Positions 1 to 7,155 of a stretch of 33,238 nucleotides of DNA are shown here, piece after piece. A program made the translations under genes and the position numbers. The notes beneath the pieces were generated by a model, which was not told the origin of the DNA, searched no databases, and was given only the letters and a program-made list of their open reading frames with translations. Location: positions 1 to 33,238 of the forward strand of contig CAZAGT010000011.1 of NCBI GenBank assembly GCA_964484515.1, in the 5' to 3' direction. The stretch comes from CAZAGT01 sp964484515. GTDB lineage: Bacteria > Desulfobacterota > DSM-4660 > Desulfatiglandales > HGW-15. Numbering within the stretch: the stretch's first letter is position 1; each line of letters starts with the position of its first letter.

Positions 1-454
1 CCAATTTCACCATATCCTTTTCACGGCCCAGGGGCCACGTCTCCCGGGGCCGGCGGCCCGGCGAATCGATGATCTCTCCCGTGATGTCAAAGGCCGATCC
101 GTGGCAGGGGCATGCGAATCGCGATTCCTTGGCGACCCACGGTACAGTACATCCGAGATGGGTGCACTTACGGGAAAGGGCCAAAAAGCCGCCGTCTTTC
201 AACCGACAGAGGTAGAGTTTGGCGCGAACGAAGGCCGTCACCGAATCCGGCGGGAATGCCGCCACGGCACCGGCTTCAAATACCACTTGTCTATCAGCGG
301 TGTTCGCCCGGAACCTGCGCGGCCGCAAGAATGCAATCACCACCGCAATGAACTCGATCAGGGCAACAACGCCCAACCCGATCCACAGCTTTGTCAAGAA
401 ACCACGACGAGAAGGCGTCGATTCATGAGAGATGTCTTCTTTCGTATTCTTCAT
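1..454 (-). CDS. Rieske [2Fe-2S] protein of a cytochrome bc/b6f-type complex (C-terminus beyond window)
   Basis: Carries electrons from quinol to cytochrome c in a bc-type complex, anchored on the outer face of the inner membrane. Reading the minus strand from ATG at 454 gives 151 codons before the window edge. Both cluster motifs are intact: CTHLGC (about residues 97-102) and CPCHGS (about 115-120), giving two Cys and two His ligands. The N-terminus has a twin-arginine-like SRRGFL at about 15-20 followed by a hydrophobic anchor (about 23-43), as in Tat-inserted Rieske proteins. GAGG lies just upstream of the ATG. It is downstream of cytochrome b on the same strand, but a four-helix-bundle gene with flanking repeats lies between them. 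The family call is secure; whether the complex is bc1-like or b6f-like is inferred from the partner. Confidence 0.93.
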   Translation of the reverse strand, partial: MKNTKEDISHESTPSRRGFLTKLWIGLGVVALIEFIAVVIAFLRPRRFRANTADRQVVFEAGAVAAFPPDSVTAFVRAKLYLCRLKDGGFLALSRKCTHLGCTVPWVAKESRFACPCHGSAFDITGEIIDSPGRRPRETWPLGREKDMVKL

Positions 455-493
455 AACGCCTCGTACGGCCCATTGACAGGATTCAGATTGCGA

Positions 494-530
494 GAAATCC
501 GAAACACGAAGCACGAAATCCGAAACAAAT
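494..530. repeat. Left arm of inverted repeat flanking the four-helix-bundle gene
   Basis: A 37-bp arm made of alternating CGAAAC/CGAAAT units. Its reverse complement aligns with 930-966 with about five mismatches. It is followed by AT-rich text (about 531-556) that itself repeats AAATCC-like words. Confidence 0.7.
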
Positions 531-560
531 CCAAAATCCCAATGTCCAAATCCTAAGTCT

Positions 561-925
561 TTATTGACTCTTTTGGAGAATGGAGCCAAAGATCTTCATC
601 AACTCCGTTGCCTCATTGATTAGCTCTTCACGATCTCCATCTATCTCCTCCCTGCCGCTCGTATCGAATAACTGCAGCCAGTATGAGTCTCTTTAGCCTC
701 CTTACGGCAGATCTTGATCCTCATAATGAAGTCCTTCTTGCTGAGAGCTTCATTGGCCTCGATATAGTTTGCTCCCACTGAACCAGATGACTTTATCAAT
801 TGCCTTGCGTCCTCGATATTCGCCAATGTTTTTGGCAACATCCTGACAAATTCCCGGGTACGTTTAGCGAATTCTAAAGTCCGTTCTTCGAGATCGTATT
901 GTTTAGAGTTTTGAATTCCTGTCAT
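561..925 (-). pseudogene. Four-helix-bundle protein (S23/IVS family), one-base frameshift
   Basis: The first part (ATG at 925 to about 686) encodes a typical family N-terminus with EFAKRTREFVR, SSGSVGANYIEA and IKICRKEAKET. After KET the reading frame runs into an out-of-frame stop at 641. If one base is restored at about 683-685, the frame continues with HYWLQLFDTSGREE and a helix ending KIFGSILQKSQ, to a stop at 561. That gives about 121 residues, the normal family length. The region therefore holds a complete gene with a single missing base. It may be a genuine decayed copy or a sequencing/assembly error. The family forms four-helix bundles that oligomerise; the cellular role of stand-alone copies is not established. 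Confidence 0.8.
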
Positions 926-929
926 TTGA

Positions 930-966
930 GTTTGTTTCGGGTTTCGTGCTTCGAGTTTCGTATTTG
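930..966. repeat. Right arm of inverted repeat flanking the four-helix-bundle gene
   Basis: A 37-bp arm beginning five bases upstream of the four-helix-bundle start codon (ATG at 923-925, minus). It matches the reverse complement of 494-530, with the TTTCGTGCTTCG core identical. Confidence 0.7.
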
Positions 967-1073
967 CCTCAAGAGGGACTGGACATTAAACCAGTATGCC
1001 AACAGCGCTCGATCTATCTAAATCTTCGTGGCACGTCGCCCGACCCCTAGTCCCCGATCCCCAGCCCCCGTTT

Positions 1074-2459
1074 TTATGGCCACTTCAAGTTCATCCCTTC
1101 GCCGCGAAACCAAATTCCGGTGACGGTCAACAGGATGAACGCGACCAGGAACAGGATGAAGATGGTCTGGACGAGTTCATCCTTTGAGGCGGCATAGTGT
1201 TTCTTCATCAGTTTGTAAAACATACCAAGGACCACCAGACAGACGGTGGCCGGCAGCAGCCCATCGCTGATGAGGAGAGGCGCTCCGGGCAGCCACCCCG
1301 GGATATCGACGAGGTATTCGTCCGCCAGGATCCCCAGGGGCGTCAAGACCACCGCCGCCACGCCCGTCACAAGCGCCATTCGACGACCTTTTGCGGATGC
1401 AAACCACACCCCGGCCGTGCTGGAACGATAACTGAGGTAGGGAATGGACAAGAGGCCGAGCAACAGGAGCCCCGGGATGATCAAAAGCGCAAAGAGCGGG
1501 TGGAAGTGTAGCAGGATCTCCTGCAAACCGACAAAATACCAGGGGGCCTTTGTTGGGTTCGGGCTGAGTCCGGGGTTGGCCTTGGACTCCAACGGCGCGT
1601 CAAAGGCAACCGAAAAAACCAGGACGAAGGCGATCAGGGCCAGGGCCACCACCAGCTCGCGCAGGACCAAATTGGGTATGGCGGGGACCGGATCTCGAAT
1701 TGAGTCATCATCTTCTTCCGGCGTGCGGGGAATCACGAGCCCCCCGGCCCTCCGTATCCGCCAGAAGTGAAAGGGCATCAGGGAGCAGAGCATGACGGGC
1801 AAAATGGCCGTGTGGATTGCGTAGAAATTGGACAGGGTCTCCGGTCCGACCTCGGCTCCGCCGATGAAAAGGTTCTGGAGCCAGACCCCGACCCCGCCGG
1901 GGACATACTCCAGCATCCCGGTACAGATCGTGATCGCCCAAAATGCGAGTTGATCCCAGGGCAGCAGGTACCCCGTCACATTAGACAGCAGGACCGCGGC
2001 CAGCAGGGTCAGGCCGATGATCCAGTTGAATTGGCGGGGAGGATGAAACGCACCGGTAAAGAAGGTCCGGAGGAAGTGCAAGAAGACGATAAGGATCAGG
2101 ATATTGGCGCTCCAGTGGTGAATGTTCCGGGTGAGTTGTCCGAACAGCACCTCGTTCTGCAGGTGAGTGATGGATTCATAGGCCCGGTCGGGAATCGGCT
2201 GATAGACGAATTTCAGCATGAGGCCGGTGGCAAACAGCGTGCAGATAAGCACCACGGCCATGCCGCCAAGGCCCCATGTCAGGGTGAAGCTGAGCGTGCG
2301 CTCCGGCACGGAGCGCGGTCTGAAATGCAGAATCAGGCTGTTGAAGAGGTGTCGATAGCCCTGACGGTCTCGCCGTCGCGATATCGTGCCAGGAAAAATG
2401 GAATACCGAATGCGCTGAATCAAGGCGAGTCGGTCTGGTGGAGTACGATTGTGCGGCAT
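1074..2459 (-). CDS. Cytochrome b (b6 and subunit-IV-like regions fused)
   Basis: Membrane quinol-oxidising subunit of a bc/b6f-type complex, 461 residues. The N-terminal half has the four-helix haem-binding bundle. Candidate haem ligands are His114/His128 (13 residues between) and His216/His231 (14 residues between); the 14-residue second spacing is the b6-type pattern rather than the mitochondrial one. The C-terminal half resembles subunit IV, with an APWYF motif near 305-309 in place of the usual PEWY quinol-site motif, followed by further membrane helices. Two extra hydrophobic helices lie near the C-terminus. The start at 2459 has no strong Shine-Dalgarno and follows a stop 15 codons upstream, so the first 30-40 residues are less certain. 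It is the third gene of a MaoC, small ORF, cytochrome b, Rieske operon. Confidence 0.93.
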   Translation of the reverse strand: MPHNRTPPDRLALIQRIRYSIFPGTISRRRDRQGYRHLFNSLILHFRPRSVPERTLSFTLTWGLGGMAVVLICTLFATGLMLKFVYQPIPDRAYESITHLQNEVLFGQLTRNIHHWSANILILIVFLHFLRTFFTGAFHPPRQFNWIIGLTLLAAVLLSNVTGYLLPWDQLAFWAITICTGMLEYVPGGVGVWLQNLFIGGAEVGPETLSNFYAIHTAILPVMLCSLMPFHFWRIRRAGGLVIPRTPEEDDDSIRDPVPAIPNLVLRELVVALALIAFVLVFSVAFDAPLESKANPGLSPNPTKAPWYFVGLQEILLHFHPLFALLIIPGLLLLGLLSIPYLSYRSSTAGVWFASAKGRRMALVTGVAAVVLTPLGILADEYLVDIPGWLPGAPLLISDGLLPATVCLVVLGMFYKLMKKHYAASKDELVQTIFILFLVAFILLTVTGIWFRGEGMNLKWP

Positions 2460-2504
2460 GACAAGCTGCGGGATCTTGGATGCGGATCGACGCAGGGATA
2501 ACCC

Positions 2505-2654
2505 TTATTTACAGTGGTCTTCGATCGCAAAGATCGCCTGCTCTCCCTTGAGCTTTAAGACAGAGCAGTCGCTGACGGGATCATCGTCGGTCTTGTGGAC
2601 GGCCTTCTTACTCAAATCATTCCAGGTGTCGACCCCGACCTGCAAAGCGGGCAT
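2505..2654 (-). CDS. Small protein of unknown function, 49 residues
   Basis: I do not recognise this protein. A start at 2654 is chosen because a strong purine-rich ribosome site (GAGGAGGAGG, complement of 2661-2670) lies six bases upstream; an in-frame start at 2690 lacks one. The peptide begins MPALQVGVDTWNDLSKKAVH and ends near FAIEDHCK. It has no signal peptide or membrane segment and only two cysteines. It sits 45 bases upstream of cytochrome b and about 88 bases downstream of MaoC, all on one strand, so it is probably co-transcribed. It could be a genuine operon protein or a leader peptide. Confidence 0.6.
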   Translation of the reverse strand: MPALQVGVDTWNDLSKKAVHKTDDDPVSDCSVLKLKGEQAIFAIEDHCK

Positions 2655-2742
2655 GGGTACCCTCCTCCTCTTGTCCGATACGACTCGCACTTCCCCTGCC
2701 TTAAAACCCCTATATCAAGTTAGGCGACCGTCTACAAGTTAA

Positions 2743-3198
2743 TCATCTCCCCTCCCTTCGCCTGAACATGATGGTCTTATACCCCGACTGAACCACGACC
2801 TCATCCTGATTCAGGATTTGAACGAAGAATTTGACAACCCCTCGGTCCGGCTTGCTGCGGCTCGCTCTTGCCTCGGCAACCTCTAACCTGACCCGAATGG
2901 TGTCACCGAAAAATAGAGGCGCCTCAAACCGCCAGGACTCGATCCCCAGAAAGGCGATCGCCGTCTTCTCGAAGAGCCCCAGCCGGAACAACAGCCCGTG
3001 CGACACCGCGAGACCCAACAGGCCGTGCACCAACCGGCGGCCGAATTGGGAGGTCCTCACAAACTCCTCACTGGTGTGGAGCTCGTTGTAGTCCCCGCTC
3101 ATGGCCGCAAACATGACGACGTCCGTCTCTGTCAGGGTTCGGGTCGGGGTGAGATATTCGTCCCCGACCTCATACTCATCAAAGTACTTTCCGGCCAT
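2743..3198 (-). CDS. MaoC-like (R)-specific enoyl-CoA hydratase
   Basis: Hot-dog-fold protein expected to hydrate trans-2-enoyl-CoA thioesters in the cytoplasm. With the chosen start it has 151 residues, the usual length for a single-domain MaoC protein. The hydratase-2 signature is clear: MSGDYNELHTSEEF supplies the catalytic Asp and His, and FGRRLVHGLLGLAVSHG follows. The start at 3198 (MAGKYFDEYEVGDEY) is preferred because GGAGG lies five bases upstream; an in-frame ATG at 3240 would add 14 residues unlike the family. It leads the operon with the 49-residue ORF and cytochrome b, an unusual mix. The exact acyl-CoA substrate cannot be told. Confidence 0.9.
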   Translation of the reverse strand: MAGKYFDEYEVGDEYLTPTRTLTETDVVMFAAMSGDYNELHTSEEFVRTSQFGRRLVHGLLGLAVSHGLLFRLGLFEKTAIAFLGIESWRFEAPLFFGDTIRVRLEVAEARASRSKPDRGVVKFFVQILNQDEVVVQSGYKTIMFRRREGR

Positions 3199-3223
3199 CC
3201 CATCCTCCCAATATCGTTGCCGC

Positions 3224-3232
3224 GATATAGCA
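3224..3232 (-). promoter_or_regulatory. Possible extended -10 promoter for the MaoC-cytochrome b-Rieske operon
   Basis: On the minus strand the string TGCTATATC gives an extended -10 (TGn plus TATATC) about 26 bases upstream of the MaoC start. No good -35 hexamer is seen. It lies just downstream of repeat copy A, so transcription of this operon starts either here or from within the repeat. Confidence 0.33.
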
Positions 3233-3250
3233 TGAAGCAAACCAACGCCG

Positions 3251-3630
3251 CGTATGAAACTTCATGAAATGCGCTCTGAGATACCTTCCCGCCTGGCCAT
3301 GAGAGGTCTCTTTTCAAGAAACGAAACGTTATCTGCTCGAACACTGAAGTAGCTTGCAAGCAAGGCGGCCGGAGCAGACTCCAACAACGCGCCAAGGCTG
3401 TCAGTCCGGCCTATTCCGCGGAGGCCCTCCGGCCGCCTCGGGTAGCGCCTTATGCCGAGACAACGCACTCAATTCCTCGTTTTTGAAAAGAGACCCCCAT
3501 GACCGGGCAACTCATTTCGAAAGACCCGAAGATTTCAAATTCAAGTACCGCTATCATGAAGTTTGCCGATCGATCAACCTGGCCGCCCTCCCGAGGCGGC
3601 TAAACTCCTGTGGCAAGAGGCGGAGCTGAC
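3251..3630 (+). repeat. Copy A of a 360-380 bp dispersed palindromic repeat
   Basis: About 380 bp, highly similar along its length to 7555-7933 (opposite strand) and 22642-23001. It opens with CGTATGAAAC and closes with GGAGCTGAC. Nested inverted repeats are visible. The outer arms are GAAACTTCATGA-like (about 3256) and TCATGAAGTTTG (about 3556). The middle arms are about 3294-3322 and 3478-3505, around GGTCTCTTTTCAA/TTGAAAAGAGACC. The inner arms are AGGCGGCCGGAG (3363-3374) and CTCCGGCCGCCT (3427-3438). Its last base coincides with the end of the stop codon of the DUF481 gene. Short ORFs inside it are not kept open in all copies, so it is scored as non-coding. Confidence 0.92.
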
Positions 3631-4646
3631 TAAAAATTGTAACCGATCAACACCAGTGCCCGGGAGTCCACCCGATCGTTGCCCGGGGCGGGATCGTTGT
3701 CCCACTCCCAGTTGTACTGCAGGGTCGTGCTGAAGCCCTTAGGCAGCGGAAAGCGCAGTCCGGTCCGGATTCGAATGACCGTCTTGTTGGGGTCCGCCAG
3801 CCCGATGAAAACCTGTTGGTTCTGAAAGAACTGCATGATCTTGTCGAAGAACCACTCGTCATAGTCCAGGCCCCAGGCGAAGGCCGGATAGCTGTTATCC
3901 TCGCCGATGTCAAAGTCCTCATCGACGTAGGCCAAACCACCCTTGACGTCCAGATTTCGCTTGGGCGTGTCAAAGACCTGATAGCCGAGCCCCGAACTCA
4001 GCGTGGACCGCAGGTTCAAGTCCTTGAACTCATCCGATTCAAAGGTCGCATTGCCGAAGGCGAATAACCGGTCATTCAAGAAACGGTTGTAGTCTAAGTA
4101 GGTCAGCCATTTGTTGACGGTGTTGATGCCGTCCGCCTTTTCCTTGTCATACCTCCCATAAAAAGTCGCGCGATCCTTGGCGGTCCGGGCGACGACGGTG
4201 GCATCCGAATAAAAGGTATCCGTATCGGTATTTCCCCGCTGGACGTCCAACCCCGCATTAATATTGCCGCTGATCTTGATGGGAGGCTTGGGTTTGCGGC
4301 CGATGTACTTCACCTGGGTCAGATCCATGGTCGCGGGCCTTGCGACCTTCTCCGTATCGATCTTCAGCTTCCCCTCTTCAGTCGCGGTGGCAATGCCGCT
4401 GACCGATGTATCGTCGTTCAGGAGGACATAGATGGAGGCCTCCGTACGGACCTCCGCGATTTCCCCCCACTTCACGGTGATCTCGCCGGCATAGGACGTC
4501 TTGAAGGTCAACTCCTCTCCCTCCATTTTGACAACTGTACCGGTGAGGCGGTCGCCGTTCTTGAGTCGAATCTCGTCCGCCATGCTCATCGTAGCGGTTG
4601 CCATCAGGGCGATAAGTACGGACAAGGCATACATTCCGGGTTTCAT
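3630..4646 (-). CDS. DUF481-family outer-membrane protein
   Basis: Predicted exported protein of 338 residues. Residues 1-23 form a signal peptide ending MSMA before DEIRL. Residues about 25-115 are a small beta-rich region (RLKNGDRLTGTVVKMEG) like the SH3-like repeats that precede DUF481 domains. From about 125 on, alternating strands (GNINAGLDVQRGNTDTDTF, then RALVLIGYNF) match a DUF481 barrel, ending in the terminal Phe typical of outer-membrane barrels. The ribosome site is near perfect: AAAGGAGG shortly before the ATG. The function of DUF481 proteins is poorly known; salt or envelope-stress roles have been suggested for relatives. Its stop codon touches the edge of repeat copy A. Confidence 0.88.
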   Translation of the reverse strand: MKPGMYALSVLIALMATATMSMADEIRLKNGDRLTGTVVKMEGEELTFKTSYAGEITVKWGEIAEVRTEASIYVLLNDDTSVSGIATATEEGKLKIDTEKVARPATMDLTQVKYIGRKPKPPIKISGNINAGLDVQRGNTDTDTFYSDATVVARTAKDRATFYGRYDKEKADGINTVNKWLTYLDYNRFLNDRLFAFGNATFESDEFKDLNLRSTLSSGLGYQVFDTPKRNLDVKGGLAYVDEDFDIGEDNSYPAFAWGLDYDEWFFDKIMQFFQNQQVFIGLADPNKTVIRIRTGLRFPLPKGFSTTLQYNWEWDNDPAPGNDRVDSRALVLIGYNF

Positions 4647-4842
4647 CCTCCACCTCCTTTCGTGCAGGCTATTGGGCCTACTTTCCGTCGTCGGTTGTCC
4701 GTTGGAAGAGAACAGGGCCTAGGGTCTAAGGGGTTAGAGGTCAGGCAAAACCCAAGCTCAGCCCTCCCGGATTGCGGCTTGAGTCAATGCGTGTGTGCCC
4801 CATTTGGGAAACACCTGTGAATTGTCAAGGGACGATACGTGA

Positions 4843-4871
4843 GAAGTATTGTCTTACGGATTATTTGTCAA
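4843..4871 (-). promoter_or_regulatory. Weak sigma70-like promoter candidate upstream of the DUF481 gene
   Basis: On the minus strand a consensus -35 TTGACA (4866-4871) is followed after 17 bases by TACTTC (4843-4848), a poor -10. The remainder of the 4647-4950 gap shows a second TTGACA near 4821-4826 but no gene. Confidence 0.28.
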
Positions 4872-4950
4872 GCCGGCAGGTGCTCGAGGACGTAATCCCG
4901 GACGAGTTCAAACGATTGCCGAACTGAGAGTATAGGATGCCACAGAAGAG

Positions 4951-5022
4951 CTGGGGTGGGAGGATTCGAACCTCCGAATGCGGGCTCCAAAGGCCCGTGC
5001 CTTACCGCTTGGCGACACCCCA
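4951..5022 (-). tRNA. tRNA-Gln (anticodon UUG)
   Basis: On the minus strand a 72-base cloverleaf is readable. The acceptor stem pairs TGGGGTG with CACCCCA, and the anticodon stem is CGGGC/GCCCG. The seven-base loop CTTTGGA gives anticodon TTG, and the T arm is GGAGG-TTCGAAT-CCTCC. The 3' CCA is not encoded. It lies alone between the VanY-like gene and the DUF481 gene. Confidence 0.95.
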
Positions 5023-5039
5023 ACCGTTAGACAGCTCGA

Positions 5040-5921
5040 TTATAGCATCATTTGAGGAGAGGAGGTAGGCTTATTCAAACCAGGGTACACTTGGACGTGC
5101 CAGGGCTCGAAACGAACACCAAGCAGATTTCCCTCCGGGTAACGTAGACTGACATAGTCTAGGTCCCTGAGCCGCTTGTATACCTCGGTCTTCATAAAGC
5201 GCAGTGAAAAGTTGGCTACGCCGAACCCGACCTGTCCCACGTCAAAGTCACTGACACCATGGAAGGAATAGCCTGGCGGAGCAAGAGAACGCGAGGCCAA
5301 AGAAAGGTTCCCCTTGGTCTTCTGCGCCTTGTTGAGAAACAAGAGGAACTGCTTCATGATACTGCGCACGCCGGAGGTCAAGATGGCTTGATCGCCTAGG
5401 TCCCGTTGGATCCTGTGATACGTCTCGAGCGGCGGGCCCTTATAGAGGTAGTTGCCTGTACCTGGAACCTTTACCACCTTCCGTCGCCGAATACGGTCGT
5501 TGATCCGTTTCAAGGGCTTTTCACCCATGAAGCCGTATGCGCCGCCATCCTGGTAGAAGATCTTCTCTAGGAAATCGAGTTCCGACTTCGTGAAGGGACC
5601 CACCCGGGAGTACTTGCGGGCGATCCTGATGGCGCCGTCCAAGTTCAGGATATAGAAGTTGCCGTGCCCAACCGTTCGTTGAAGGTTCTTCAATCGCTTG
5701 ACGCAAGACTTCAGCAACAGAAAATCGTCACGATTCAGGTAAATATCATCCTTGTGAGGCCGGTAGAAGTGTTTCATTTTGGAGAGATAGTCCTTGATGT
5801 AATCGTCGTATCTCTCTGCGGTACCGGTTCGGCCCTTTGCAGCGTTCGCCAGGTCCTCACCGCCTAACCCCACGCCGATCAACCCGACCGCCAGCCTCTT
5901 TAGAAATTCCCTTCTCTCCAT
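5040..5921 (-). CDS. Tat-exported VanY-like zinc D,D-carboxypeptidase (peptidase M15 family)
   Basis: Probably trims peptidoglycan stem peptides in the periplasm; 293 residues. The N-terminus has RREFLKR (residues 3-9) and a hydrophobic stretch, a twin-arginine signal. The M15 pattern lies in the C-terminal third. An SGVRS segment holds Arg186. SFHGVSDFD supplies His221 and Asp227 with the six-residue spacing of HxxxxxxD. EPWHVQ supplies the catalytic Glu272 and third zinc ligand His275. About 150 residues of unassigned sequence precede this domain. Tat export is less usual for M15 enzymes and implies folding before export. The start has only a weak ribosome site. Family confident; substrate inferred. 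Confidence 0.82.
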   Translation of the reverse strand: MERREFLKRLAVGLIGVGLGGEDLANAAKGRTGTAERYDDYIKDYLSKMKHFYRPHKDDIYLNRDDFLLLKSCVKRLKNLQRTVGHGNFYILNLDGAIRIARKYSRVGPFTKSELDFLEKIFYQDGGAYGFMGEKPLKRINDRIRRRKVVKVPGTGNYLYKGPPLETYHRIQRDLGDQAILTSGVRSIMKQFLLFLNKAQKTKGNLSLASRSLAPPGYSFHGVSDFDVGQVGFGVANFSLRFMKTEVYKRLRDLDYVSLRYPEGNLLGVRFEPWHVQVYPGLNKPTSSPQMML

Positions 5922-6064
5922 CGCGTCTTACTCGACTTGCCTCTACGAGGGCATCTCGCCGCGCCCCGCCGGCTCACGATAACGCCTTAACCCGACATCG
6001 GACGATGCCGGATTGAAATGCCTTCCGTGATGACGGTATTCTCACATTGTAGATCGGCATGAGT

Positions 6065-7018
6065 CTAGTTCTTTTTGACCAATTTTTGCATCGAGCGCAA
6101 CTCCCGCGGCGGGTCCAGGTATCGGCCAAACTCGGCGTGCGCGACCTCGGCCACGTAGATATTGCCCCTGGAGTCGATGGCGATGCCGTGGGGGGCATAA
6201 AACCGTCCCGGTTCATCCCCAAAAGGGTCCTCACCCAATCTGGCCACTAAACGGCCGCTGCCATCAAGGATGGAAATGCGCGGCCCCAGCCCGCCCGAAA
6301 CCTTGTAGGCCTCGCTGCCGCCGGCGTAATATTCTCCCACGTAAACAATACCTTGGGAGACGCATACCGCTGCTGTCCTTGAAAAGTCGGGCCAGCGGGC
6401 CTCCAGCTTACCTCTAGGATTGAAGACTTGGATTCGCCGATTCTCCCGATCACCGATGTAGATGTACCCGTCCTCATCGACAGCGATATCGTGGACAATA
6501 TTGAAATGCCCCGGCTCCGTTCCCGCCTGGCCCCATGACTTGAGAACCTTCTTTCCGTCGGGCGAGAACCGATGCACGCGGGCGTTGCCATAGCCGTCGG
6601 CCACCAAGATCTCGCCATTCCGAGGGTCGACGGCCACTCGTGTGGGGCTGCAAAACGGTTTCCCGCTCATGGGGGGCGCGTGTTTTTTCCTTTCATTGAG
6701 GGTCATCAGGAGCTTCCCATCAGGAGTGAAGCGACGGATGGAATGGTCCTGGTTGTCCACGCACCATACCGTATCGTCGGGCGCTATGGTCACGGCATGG
6801 GGGTTGGTGAATAGGCCTCCTTCGCCCCAGGAACGGAGCACGTTGCCCTCAGGATCGAACACGATCATCGGGTGATTACCCCGATTGAAGACGTAGACGT
6901 TGTCTTTAGAATCCACATCAACCGATGTGGCCTCTTTATAGAACCAACCCTCCGGCAGTTCGCCCCAGTTTTGCCCCGACACCTCATAGGTGTATTTGCC
7001 TTTGCCCAGCTTAACCAT
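6065..7018 (-). CDS. NHL-repeat beta-propeller, peptidyl-alpha-hydroxyglycine amidating-lyase-like
   Basis: A 317-residue six-bladed propeller built of NHL-type repeats. Recurrent units include ATSVDVDSKDNVYVFNRGNHPMIVFD, NPHAVTIAPDDTVWCVDNQD, VHDIAVDEDGYIYIGDRENRRIQVFN and APHGIAIDSRGNIYVAEVAH, each described here by its start and core. Relatives are often annotated as peptidyl-alpha-hydroxyglycine alpha-amidating lyase, after the eukaryotic PAL domain. No copper monooxygenase partner is nearby, so that reaction is doubtful in this bacterium. There is no signal peptide, and the protein starts directly with propeller sequence. It may be a sugar-lactone or scaffold propeller instead. Confidence 0.82.
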   Translation of the reverse strand: MVKLGKGKYTYEVSGQNWGELPEGWFYKEATSVDVDSKDNVYVFNRGNHPMIVFDPEGNVLRSWGEGGLFTNPHAVTIAPDDTVWCVDNQDHSIRRFTPDGKLLMTLNERKKHAPPMSGKPFCSPTRVAVDPRNGEILVADGYGNARVHRFSPDGKKVLKSWGQAGTEPGHFNIVHDIAVDEDGYIYIGDRENRRIQVFNPRGKLEARWPDFSRTAAVCVSQGIVYVGEYYAGGSEAYKVSGGLGPRISILDGSGRLVARLGEDPFGDEPGRFYAPHGIAIDSRGNIYVAEVAHAEFGRYLDPPRELRSMQKLVKKN

Positions 7019-7155
7019 GGGTCATGTCCCCGGCTCACGCGCCTGAATTGAGTTCAGCGCCAATCCGCCGCCAATTCAAGCAATTTCGATGCCTGAAGCC
7101 CCAACCGATGCCGAAAATCCTTCTTTATTGAAAGATGAATTTTGAAAACGAAATC

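Larger units (their letters stand above)
494..966 (-). mobile_element. Candidate inserted cassette: four-helix-bundle gene bracketed by TTTCG-rich inverted repeats
   Basis: The arm at 494-530, read on the minus strand, matches the arm at 930-966 on the plus strand over 37 positions with about five mismatches. The shared core is TTTCGTGCTTCG. The arms enclose a single gene for an S23/IVS-type four-helix-bundle protein. From general knowledge, members of this family sit in 23S rRNA intervening sequences and recur in many genomes next to short TTTCG-type repeats. That this cassette is mobile, or was inserted between cytochrome b and Rieske, is inference from its position. No transposase and no clear target-site duplication are visible. 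Confidence 0.45.

Noticed and set aside
494..966. CRISPR-like array in the TTTCG-rich repeats
   Set aside because: Units are very short, tandemly irregular and arranged as one inverted pair around a gene, with no spacers or cas genes. No CRISPR array was seen anywhere in the window.
1767..2501. Long plus-strand ORF of 244 codons antisense to cytochrome b
   Set aside because: It is a shadow of the well-supported membrane protein on the other strand, has an abnormal Gln/Asp/Gly-rich composition and no family resemblance.
3262..3468. Short minus-strand ORF in repeat copy A that resembles a plus-strand ORF in copy B (7718-7966)
   Set aside because: Both start MRCL and share text, but the frame is closed by a stop in copy C and shifts near its end in A. 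The similarity is explained by the DNA repeat, not by protein selection.
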